64,000 nucleotides of DNA from Paroedura picta (Eukaryota > Chordata > Lepidosauria > Squamata > Gekkonidae), in assembly GCF_049243985.1 (NCBI RefSeq), contig NC_135369.1, positions 19,618,533-19,682,532 on the forward strand, in the 5' to 3' direction. A program made the position numbers and the translations under genes. Numbering within the stretch: position 1 is the stretch's first letter; every line of letters starts with the position of its first letter. The notes beneath the pieces are model-generated. The model saw only the letters and a list, made by a program, of their open reading frames with translations. It was not told the origin of the DNA and ran no database searches. This document shows positions 11,501 through 23,500 of the stretch, one piece after another.

Positions 11501-14500
11501 TAAGCCCAACAATAATTTCTTTTGCAAGTAGTAAATTTAGGGTGGAAATGATTCATTTTATACAGTTTCATGAGGCCTAAAATTCAATTTTATACCTTAT
11601 TTCAAAAAAGAAAATAGCCTTTAGAGCAGTGCTTCTCAACCTTCCTAATGCCGTGACCCTTTAATACAGTTCCTCCTGTTGTGGTGACCCCCAACCATAA
11701 AATTATGCAAGGGTTCTTTCACAGAAATTAAACCGAAACTGACCAATGACGTGATTCATTATTCATGATTGTATAGAAATTGTTTTTTCCCCCAAGGGTT
11801 TCTCAGTTCAGTTCTGCCTCTTGTCCCACCATGCCGATCTCGCTCTTTTCTGCTGCCCCAGACAGACGAACGCTCTATCTCAATCTACCCCACAAGGCTG
11901 TTGTGCGGATGGCACATACACATACACATATACCCCGGCAAGCTGCTTGCCCTGCCGCGGCCCCTGTGAAAGGGTCATTTGACCCCCCAAAGGAGTCCTG
12001 ACCCACAGATTGAGAACTGCTGCTTTAGAGGGAAAAAAGCCCTACCCCTAACTGTGAAGCTGGAGCTCTGGATTTAACAGTGATTACGGGGTAGCGGAAG
12101 GTCAGCTGCCACAGAAAGTCAGGGGCACGTAAGAGAAAACAGCCCTGAGAGAGCAAAGCTCACGGCCAAAAGATAGGCCTTGCTTGGTTTATGATAGCTG
12201 CTAAATGGAACATAGATATTGGACTGGCAATCACTGAGGAAGAGTCAGAAAATGGGAGGGACTTACCTGGGATCCCGCTTGATTGATTAATATGTCCAAT
12301 AACAGTGGAATGAGAGATGTATAACTTGGGCCTTCTGATTTCGACTTTGGACTAACTGCTACATAAAATTGTGCAACTTCAGAAAACAAGCAAAACACCA
12401 AAGGAATAATCCTCAGATTTCACCTTGGCGAACCCAGTCACCTAACTCGAAAACATTTGACAACTCTTATCATTCCCAGATACTTCTTATCATTCCCAGA
12501 TACTTCTTATCATTCCCAGATCTTTGTCCTGGGTGGAAAAGTGTTCCATCAAAGCTCTGAACACATTCCATGACAGTTTCTGATGTTTGTGGATTAAAAG
12601 CTGGACTCCACTTATTGGTTTCAGTTACTTTGGCAGTTCCTTTTGGCTTGTATGGAATAGGTTTCCCAATACATATGTATCGTTTAAGGACTAGAAGAAG
12701 AAGAGTTGGTTCTTATATGCCGCTTTTCCCTACCCGAAGGAGGCTTCCCATTCCTCTCCCCACAACAGACACCCTGTGGGGTGGGTGAGGCTGAGAGAGC
12801 CCTGATATTACTGCCCGGTCAGAACAGTTTTATCAGTGCCGTGGCGAGCCCAAGGTCACCCAGCTGGTTGCATGTGGGGGAGCGCAGAATCGAACCTGGC
12901 ATGCCAGATTAGAAGTCCACACTCCTAACCACTACACCAACTGGCGTAGACTATGGGAAAATGAAGGTATTTGTACAGCAACCAAAATAATTTTATTCCG
13001 CCAAGTGATCAGATCCTTCCCCAATACTTTGGATATCATGGGAATGACTGGTCATTTGGCACCCGAGCAAATCCATTACAGATCGACGTGGTGGTGAAGA
13101 GCAGCGGCTTCTAATCTGGAGATCTGTGTTTTTATTCCCCACTCCTTCTCCACATACAGTCGGTTGGACAACCCTGGGCCGGTCACAGTTCTCTCAGAGC
13201 TCTCTCAATCCCACCTACCCCACAGGGTGTCTGTTGTGGGAAGAGGAAGAGAAGACGACTGCAAGCTGCTCTGAGACTCCTTCGGGTAGTGAAAAGCGGG
13301 GTACAAAAAAAGAATCTCTTCTTTATATGAGTGTTGCTTTTTAAGTCCTTGCAGTGTACTTCCTGGACGGCTCCTGGAGTAACATCCAGCTGGCTGCCCT
13401 TCTGAAGCACATGCACCCATGTTTCTCCCAAGTCGTGCTTAACCCCAGATACATGGGGTTGCCAGCTCTGGGCCGGGAAATATCTAGAGTGGAGCCTCAG
13501 GAGGCTGAAGTTTGGGGGAAGGAGGGATTTCAATGAAGCATCATTTACATTTACATTTACATAGTGCCGCTCTCAAATGTCTCGCGGCGGTTTACAAAAT
13601 CAATAAAATACAGTAAAATCCCCTAAAATAACCCCTTAAAACATACACCACCTTCTCAAGTAGCCATTTTCTCCAGGGGGACTGACCTCTGTTGCCTGGA
13701 GATAAATTGTAATCCCGGGAGATCTCCAGCTACCACCTGGAGGTTGGCAGCCCTAAAATATATCGAGTAGGCATTTAAAACCTAGAATGGAAAAGATGGT
13801 CAGCCCCGATGTGGCAGATTCACTCCTTCTGAATAAGGACGGTGGCCAAGAAATAGGAAAGGTCTGTCGGACCGGCTCCATGGGAAAAGACGGGCAGTGA
13901 AAAGCCAGCCGGCCTCTTCTCCAGGTTGCGCATGACTTTGCTACTCCATATTCTTGCAGGCAAATCCCATAGAGCCATTACCCCTGCCTGGCCTTTTCCC
14001 AGAAATCAGTGGCATGAACCTCTTCCAGGTCCATCCGTCTCTCATAAATATGGAAGGTGACAATGTTAAGATAAACCTGGAGGGGGACAAGGGCGGTGTT
14101 TGCTTTCTCTGCCTGTTGGGGTGCATACTGGGCCGATCACTCATCAATCCGACTTCTGTGTACCTGGCATCGTCACCCTCCAGGCAATGACTGGAGATCT
14201 CCTGGGATTAGGGCTGATCTCCAGGCAACAGAGATCAGTTCCCCAGGAGGAAATGGCTGCTTGGAAGGCAGTCTCCATAGTATTATCCCCTACCAGGGTC
14301 CAGCCTCTCCCAAAACCCTGACCCCCTCAGCTCCGCTTCCAAAATCTCCAGATATTTCCCAGCCTGGAGCTAGCAATCCTACGCAAAGTCCATCCGGTGC
14401 TTGGTCACCACTGCCTGTGGGTGTGGTTCGGAAGTGTTCTGTCCCCAGTGACCTTTTCACGGGGCTCCCAAGATTTCCTCATGAGCTATTTGCAATTTGG

Positions 14501-17500
14501 GAAAGAGCAGTTTGTTCTTTAGCAATTTAACGTCCTCTCCCTGTTATCTGAGGGCAGTACAAAGACAACCGTGCTTCACTAGGAGAGATCTCCTCCCATC
14601 TCCTTTTGCTGAAATTGGGGAGGTTTGCCTCCAGAGTCCCCAATATTGTTTCCCCTTTGGTGCCATGATGCCTGCTGATACTTTTCCTGATGCCCGCCAT
14701 GGGTTTTCAGGAAGTGGGCAAGGCCAGGTGGTCCGCAGGATCTATAACACTGTCCCCCTAACACCATGTTTAAAATGAATCCTGTCACCTACAAAAACTA
14801 GATCCCTCAGGAACTAGATCCCTCAGGCCCTCCTTCACCCAAAAGGTCCCACCCAGATACTGAGATCATCTCAGGAGACACATTTCTGTGTCCGCCCCCC
14901 TCCCCTGATCTCTTCCTCTGAGTCTCTCAGCTCTCCTGTGAGGTCTTTTTAGGACTTCATCCTAGAGAGGGGCCAGAATTACAGAACTCTCTGCCAGGAG
15001 AAGTTGGTCTTGGTTCTCTATCCTCAGGTGGGGCCTGCCAGTCTGCACACGTTGGATAATGCACTTTTGTTCTCAAACGGGGTGTGCGTGTGTGTGTGTG
15101 TGTATTGGATAGTATCTTTGCTGCATAGGGTTGGGGATGGAAGTCAGCTTATCAATAGTGGGGAGTAACAGTAAAAAAAGGTGAAACATACCTACACGAT
15201 CTAGAAATACTGTAGGCTGCAGATCTGGGTCGGTGTGTGTGTGGGGAGGTGATGATGCTCTTTTGGGGGGCAAAAATTCTATGGCAGAATTAGCTTCTAC
15301 CCTAGAATTTGGCCTGAAAACTAGAGCATCTCCCCTCAATGTCCCCCACATCCCTACATTATTGTGGGTCACCTTGTGTTAATTTTTGGCATTCTTCCTT
15401 GTTTGGGGGGTAATCTTCTCCAGCTGCCCAGTGGCGGAGAGGTGGGCCCCAAAAGCAGGGGACCTCAACCCCCCACCGGGGGGAGGGGGGGAGTCTGGCA
15501 TCCCTATGGCTGCAGCATATTCATTGGAGCTGTTTCTGCACTAGCGATTTTGTTTTGATCTGCCTGTTTAAAGCACAGCCTTGCACCACTGAACTTCAGT
15601 GAAATCAAGAGAGTTTTCAGCTAAACACTAGAAGGAAGAACCCTCTGGCGGAAGATTCCTCAGTGGAACAGGCTTCCTTGGGAGGTGGTAGGGCTGTCCT
15701 TCTTGGGAGGTTTTTAAGCAAAGGCTAGGTGGCCAATAGACAGCAGTGCTAATTCTATGAACGCAGGCAGATCATGAGAGGGAGGGCTAGGGAGGCCAGC
15801 CTCCGGGTGGGACCTGGGGATTCCTTGGAATTATTGCTCATTTCCAGACTACAGAGATCTAGGTGTAAACTGCACGGAGCTTTTATTCCAATCGCAGGTT
15901 GATTCAGTCCCTGCTGTCTGCACAGGATGCAATTTCTGTTTTGATTTTGGCCGATTTAAATTTTCCTTCTGCCGCAAGAAGGATTGATCCGGAGTGGCTC
16001 TGCCTTTATTGTGCGATATCTTAGAGTGCTTTTAAGATTCAGATTGGGAAAGCAAGCTGTTTTGAACCTCCGTGGTAGAGATGCCCTGATTGGCCAAAGA
16101 TGGCCATGTGACAAGCTTGCCTTAAAGGAGAAGCCCCTAATTTCTCTCAACTTCTGTATTTAATTTTTTCTCCCTTCTCTGCCTTCTTCGATCCTCTCTC
16201 CCCTCCCTCCAAGAAAAGAAAGAGGCTCCCTGCTTGGCTCCTCTCCACCCCTCCCCTTCAAGAAAAGAAAGAGGCTTGGCTCCCCCCCCCCTTTCTGAAC
16301 TACCCTAACCATGTGCAGAACACTTTCCTGTTTCAATGGGAGGGGGGAAGAGGAAGACCCGAGTTCAAATTGATCTGAATTCAACAGGATTGACAATGGA
16401 ATAAACAAAGTAAGTGCAGATTCTGCCCTAGAGAAATAGCTTCTCTGGAGGGTGGAACCCACTGAGGTCCCTGCCTTCCCCAGGCATCTTCCCCAAATCA
16501 CCAGGAATTTTCTAGCCTCGATCTGGCAACCTGACCCCCAGCTGGTGGCCAGTGGAGACCTGGCATGGAGAGCTGCTTCTAACCGAACTGTAACTAGCCC
16601 ATGGTCACCCAGCCAGCTGCATGTGAAGGAGCCGGGAATCAAACCTGGTTTGCTAGATTAGAAGGCACTGCTCTTAACCATTACACCATGCTATTTGTTT
16701 ATGATTTATAGAAGATATCAGTAAATTAAAATCAGTTAATTCAATGCATAATAGAATAAAATATGAATTTTTAGAAGGCCAAGCACTGTCTCAGTCCTCC
16801 CCTCTGTGCAGGGTTCAACCCCTGAACTACCAGCTTGGTGTGGTGGTTTATAATCTATCGAGCTGGATTTTATTCTCTGCTCCTCCCCCACATGCAGCCA
16901 GCTGGGCGACCTTGGGCTAGTCACAGCCCTGATAAAGCTGTTCTGTCCGAGCAGTGATATCAGGGCTCTCTCAGCTTCACCCACCTCACAGAGTGTCTGT
17001 TGTGGGGAGAGGAAAGGCGACTGTAAGCCACTTTGAGACTCCTTCTGGTAGAGAAAAGCGGCATATAAGAACCAACTCTTCTTCTTCAGTAATCTCAGGG
17101 CTCCTTCAGCCTCACCTCCCTCACAGGGTGTCTGTTGTGGGGAGAGGAAAGGGAAGGCGAATGTCAGCCGCTTTGAGACTCCTTCGGGCAGTGAAAAGAG
17201 GGGTATGAAACCAACTCTTCTTAATCGGAGTGGTTCCGGTTCTGTTTCAGGTCCTTCCCTATATCACCACCATTTTTGGCAGCCTGGCCCCTGGGAGAAT
17301 GGTTCTGCTGCAAGGCACAGTCCTAATGGAGGCAGCAAGGTAAGTTCCTGCCGAGAGCCGGATGGGAAGGGATTCCTCCCGCAATATCCAGACACCCCTC
17401 TGGCTGTTTCAGAGCACCCGTCCACCTTCTCATCCATCAGGCTGCTGGGAGCAGGAGCCAGCTGGCTTCCTCTTGGGAGCTCTTGAGCAAAGTATTATTG

Positions 17501-20500
17501 CAATTACTCGTCTGCTGTGCTGCTTCTGCGCATGGGGGCTATCGTGGTTAGAGCAAATCCTTTTCCTGCCTATGGGCAATCTCTGATGGGGACTGAAATC
17601 CTTGATTCATCCAAATGTGTGTGTGGAAAGACGGGAGAACATAGCTCTTTCCCCTCTTTCCCCTTAAGAAGAGCCCTGCTGGATCCTGAAGGCCACCTAG
17701 TCCAGCACCCTTGGTCCTTGTCGTGGCCAGCCAATGTTTCTAGGAAGCCCTGAAGGTTATTTTCAGTGTTGCCAAACCTGTGACACCCCTGTGGTCCTCA
17801 GTATTTTGATGGCAACCCTGGAAAGTGAGGATGCTTGCAGAGATGAATCCATAAGCCATTGAGAATTAAGCAGGGCTGCATCCGACTCTGACTTGATCCT
17901 GAGCTTCTCAAGATGCGTCTACATGCTACAGATATGAACCACTTTGAAACTGGTTTCTTTTGGGGTTTACTGCCCTGGTTCTCCCCAAAGAATTCAGGGA
18001 AGTGTGGCTTTGCACAGAGTTGCAGTTGATGCAGTCTTTGCACCCAGGGAAGACTGTTTTGCTATGTCAGCATTGCAGGCACGGAACAGTAAATTAAGCA
18101 GCAAAAAGCAGAAATCTACACTTATACTGGTGCCTTTCAGGGGGCTAAAAAGCCCTGGATGGATGGATGGATGGATGGATGGATGGATGGATGGATGGAT
18201 GGATGGATGGATGGATGGAAATCAATGCACGGCACGCTCTTGACAACCAGCACAGATAAGGCCCTGCTCCCCGTAACTGTTCACTTTGTGTCTGGAGTGG
18301 ACCACTGCAGGAGTGCCGCTAAGGCCCTTCTTGTCCCCTCTGCCTTGTTCCAGGTTCCAGGTGGACTTCCAGACCGGCTGCAGCCTGAGCCCACGGGCCG
18401 ATATCGCCATCCACTTCAATCCCCGCTTCCGCCCGCAGCCTCACGTCATTTGCAATGCTCTAAGCGACGGCCGCTGGATGGAAGAGACCAAGTTTCCTAA
18501 CCTGCCTTTGAAAAGAGGGGACTCTTTCCAGCTTCTGTTCCTCTTCGAGCAAGAAGACATGAAGGTCAGAGTCTCGCTCTCGCTAGCTAACACTGCCAAA
18601 CGGGGACGGGGTGGGGAGGGCCCAGTGGGAACCAAGAATTCTCTTGTGTTTGTCTGTTGTCCGCCTTCCTCACTGGGACTCAAGACAGATAGATTGGGGA
18701 GACATCTAATAAGCAAGGTAATAGGACTAGGGTCGCCGGACAGTTTCAACAAAATGGCTGGCCATGTTTGATGGGAAATTTGCATGTTTATTAGTTAATT
18801 AAAACATAGTACCATGGAGTTGGAAGGGGGCATCCACTTTGACCCCTTGCTCAATGAAGGATCATTCTAGAGCATCCTTCACAAGGGCTGCTGCCAATGT
18901 ATATCCCACCTTTTGGTGTTGACCCCCTCTCCAGCTGGTGGTGGTGGTTAAGAGTGGCAGCTTCTAATCTGGCAATCCAGATTTGATTCCTTGCTCCTCC
19001 ACATGCAGCCAGCTGGGTGACCTTGGGTTAGTCACAGTCCTGATAGAGCTGTTCTGACCGAGCAGCCCTGTCACTCAGCCTCCCCTACCTCACAGGATGT
19101 CTGTTGCGGGGAGTGGGAAAGGAAGGCAATTGGAAGTTGCTCTGAGACTTAACACAGTTAAGATAAATATCAACAACCTCAGATATGCAGATGATACCAC
19201 TCAAATGGCAGAAAGCGAAGAGGAACTAAAGAGCCTGTTGATGCGGGTGAAGGAGGAGAGTGCAAAAGTTGGCTTGAAACTCAACATCAAGAAAACTAAG
19301 ATCATGGCATCCGGCCCTCTCAATTCCTGGCAAATAGATGGAGAAGAAATGGAGATAGTGACAGATTTTATGTTCCTGGGCTCCAAGATCACTGCAGATG
19401 GGGACTGCAGCAAAGAAATTAAAAGACGCTTGCTCCTGGGGAGGAAAGCTATGGCAAATCTAGGCAGCATCCTAAAAAGCAGAGACATCACCCTGCCAAC
19501 TAAAGTGCGTCTAGTCAAGGCTATGATCTTCCCAGTTGCAATGTATGGCTGTAAAAGTTGGACCATAAAGAAGGCCGAGCATCAAAGAATTGAGGCTTTT
19601 GAACTCTGGTGCTGGAGAAGACTCTTGCGAGTCCCTTGGACTGCAAGGCAAACAAACCGGTCAGTCCTAGAGGAGATCAGCCCTGACTGCTCTTTAGAAG
19701 GCCAGATCCTGAAGATGAAACTCAAATACTTTGGCCACCTCATGAGAAGGAAGGACTCCCTGGAGAAGAGCCTAATGCTGGCAGCGATTGAGGGCAAAAG
19801 AAGAAGGGGACGACAGAGAATGAGGTGGCTGGATGGAGTCACTGAAGCAGTCGGTGCAAACTTAAATGGACTCCGGGGAATGGTAGAGGACAGGAAGGCC
19901 TGGAGGGTCATTGTCCATGGGGTCGCGATGGGTCGGACACGACTTCACAACTAACAACAATTCCTAGGGAGCAAAAGGATGCAGATGGTAGGCTGCCCCA
20001 CAAGAAGCAACGAAAATGATAACACCACAATTTCCGCAACATTGTTTGTTCTTTCTTAAAGTGGAAAAAATGTCTTGCAATTTCAAAAAACAAACAGTCA
20101 TAGTAAATTCATATTATGCCCTAGGCTTCTGTGGATGTAGCCTATTTATAAAGAGGCTTGCTGTAATTCTGTGCACACTTATTTGGGAACAAGCCTCATT
20201 AAATCGGAAAGAGATGGTTAAGTAAGTATGCCTGTATACTTCAGTCTCTGTCAGGTGGGCTGTTTTAGAAATTCGGTGTGGCACATTGGTTACACACAGG
20301 AGTTCTGTGCAAAGAATTGCCCCGTTCAAATCTCAATTTTAACTGAACATTTAATGGGGTGTTGCTCAGGTGTGCCTAGACTTTTATCTAGCTCAGGTGT
20401 GCCTAGACTTTTTAAGCTTGTGGGAACCTTAGGACTTTTGAAACAGGGAAGCAGAGCCAGCCACAAAATGGCTGTTTCAGGAGATGGATGAAAATCAAGA

Positions 20501-23500
20501 AGAAGAAGAAGAAGAAGAAGAAGAAGAAGAAGAGTTGGTTCTTATATGCCGCTTTTCCCTACCCGAAGGAGGCTCAACGCGGCTTACAGTTGCCTTCCCA
20601 TTCCTCTCCCCACAACAGACACCCTGTGAGGTAGGTGAGGCTGAGAGAGCCCTGAGATTACTGAAGAAGAAGAAGAGTTGGTTCTTATATGCCGCTTTTC
20701 CCTACCAGAAGGAGGCTCAAAGCGGCTTACAGTCGCCTTCCCTTTCCTCTCCCCACAACAGACACCCTGTGGGGTGGGTGAGGCTGAGAGAGCCCTGATA
20801 TCACTGCCCAGTCAGAACAGTTTTATCAGTGCCATGGCGAGCCCAAGGTCACCCAGCTGGTTGCATGTGGGGGAGCCCAGAATCGAACCCGGCATGCCAG
20901 ATTAAAAATCCTTACTCCTAACCACTACACCAAACTGGCTCTCAAAGCACAAACTTGGCATCCAGCACAGGTAAAGCCCTGTTCCCCGGAGCCAGCCATA
21001 AAATCCTGAGGGCCGAGGTTTATACATCACTTTAAGTAACTCTCCAACATTTCAGACAGAAATTCTGCTTAGCAAGATGCCTCTTAAAAGAAACCTTTTT
21101 GCACGTACAGCAACACTGTGAAAATCCCTGTGCTATAGCAGCAATTGTTGCTGAAACAACTTTTGAAACCTCTGCATGGCCAATCCGATGTCTGATGGCC
21201 CTGCTCAGCAAAAGCCACACCTGGCCCTACCTATTTTCTAGAAAGATTTGGCAGACACCAGGAAAGGGATCAGTGGTGCAGTTGTGCCCATAGGTATGGA
21301 GACCCCTGGCTTTAAGTGTTCCTCTATAATAAAAGGCAAAGGTATCCCCTGTGCAAGCACCAGGTCATGTCTGACCCTTGGGGTGACGCCCTCTAGCGTT
21401 TTCATGGCAGACTCAATACGGGGTGGTTTGCCAGTGCCTTCCCCAGTCATTACCCTTTACCCCCCAGCCAGCTGGGTACTCATTTTACCAACCTCGGAAA
21501 GATGGAAGGCTGAGTTAACCTTGAGCCGGCTGCTGGGGGTTGAACTCCCAGCCTCGTGGGCAGAGCTTTCAGACTACATGTCTGCTGCCTTACCACTCTG
21601 CGCCACACTCATATTAATCATTACCCTGTGAGGATTATGCTAACTGGTTTAAAATGTGTGCAAAATGCTGTCGGCCCTGAGGGGAGAGATATGCGCTAGG
21701 ATCCAGGCACCCTTCCTCTGCCACACGCTGACCTGGGAGTTGGGGACTCTGACCTCAAGAGGGCTTTCTTAAGTAAATGCATGCTTGCTATTTATAGTTG
21801 CTTTGTGGATCACACCAAACATCTGTTCTTTCCACTCAAAGTCCTTGCTTCTGAGAAGTTCAGCAGTTGCTAAAAAAAAAAGGTATACGTGTGTGAAAAG
21901 CTGTATCTTTCCAAAATCAACACCCATATTTCACAATATCCCAGAAATAGCAGGAGAGTAGTTTCCCCACCAATCAATGTCTTTTCTGTTTACTTATAAG
22001 CACAATTTAAGGACTAATTCAGATTTCGCCAGGAGAGGTTCAAAATTAGGTTTTATAACATGGGGTTTTCCGTAACCTCTTAGCTCCCAAGGATTATTGC
22101 CTTCAGGCGACGGAAAGGAAGGGAACAGTAACCAGTATAGATGCTGATTAGGGATGCCATCTCAGGGTTGGGAAATACCTGAAGTCTTTGGGGTTGGAGT
22201 CCAGATGCTGCAGGACAGCTGGTCACCCACGCACTAATGAAGAGTCTAGCCACAATTAAAATTGGATTGAAATAGATGCTTGCAAGAATAACCTATGTTT
22301 GTAACACTGAAGGGAAAAATATTTTGTAATACTGTGTACTGTCAATGAGAAACGCTTTGTAACTTTTGTATTAATCTTATATATCTGTTACACTGCTAAC
22401 CTTATAGAATAGAGGGTTCGTGGAGGCTATAATTAGTAGGTTATCAGAAGATTAGCTAATTTAGAAACAAGAGGGCCTAATTTCTTAGAGATATAGTCGA
22501 TTCCAGCCATATGTCAGATGTTTCGTCCTGCAAGACAGGTCTAAAGAGATTGACTTCAAAAGCTGGAGAAATCGCTCTTAGGGGTAGGAAAGATTAGCCT
22601 TATGGGGAACAGACTCCTCATCTGTCAAGATGAAATGTAGGGGGAATAATTATATTATGTCTAAAAAGCTATACTAGGAGGAATATGAATATATCCATAG
22701 GAGATGGATGGTGAAATGTCAATAGGTCATGGGAGAGAAAATGTTGAAAGTAGAGGAGTAATTATACATCTGTTCATGGTTGTAATTAGATATAGTCTAT
22801 GCTCTTTGTTCTGATTTTTGGCTAAGTGTATAAATACTTGCAACTTCCTTTATTAAGGTGCGCATTCCTTCTAAACTAGGGGTAGTCAAACTGCGGCCCT
22901 CCAGATGTCCATGGACTTCAATTCCCATGAGCCCCTGCCAGCTCATGGGAATTGTAGTCCATGGACATCTGGAGGGCCGCAGTTTGACTACCCCTAAACT
23001 GTTGAGATACAAGGGTGCGTCCTCACAATTTCTGGCCAACAAATTGTGAAGTTTCAAAGACCTTGCTTTCAAGATCCTAATTGGTAACTGAGAAAGGAAA
23101 ACAGCGCACAACACTTCTTAGCAGGTATGGGGCCGTCAGGGTGCCTTTGGGGAAATCAGATGGATGATTTCTGAGAGAAATGTTCTTGGCTCTACAGCCC
23201 TACCAGATGGAAATCAGAAAATGCTGGATAATTATATGTTCAGTCATTTCCCAATTTATTTCTCAGATAGGTAAGGCAAATACCGAAGTGTTTGCTTCAA
23301 AGCCAGGCGCCTGGCAACCCCAACTAGGATTGTAAAACTTTGAAACCAGGCCTGGGCATTAAGCAGAATGCATTAAACAATGCAAGAAATGATAAAAGTT
23401 TGAAATAACAGAACAAGGGAAGTTATGAGGCCTGCCAGTGAACGCACAGATAGCTTTTTTGGTATGCTCTATTGGGATCATATACAATTTTTTATAGTGC

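Noticed and set aside
13954-14190. Candidate LGALS12 N-terminal exon ([19 protein letters not shown])
   Set aside because: A superficial resemblance only; the exon at 8509-8565 matches the galectin-12 N-terminus far better and has the required phase.
17944-18500. Frames with repeated MDGW over the GGAT run
   Set aside because: Microsatellite translation; the only real coding part is LGALS12 exon 3 starting at 18354.
22240-23060. Possible third LTR (AT-rich, tataaata near 22828)
   Set aside because: No TG...CA boundaries with matching flanking bases could be found, and a MITE interrupts it.
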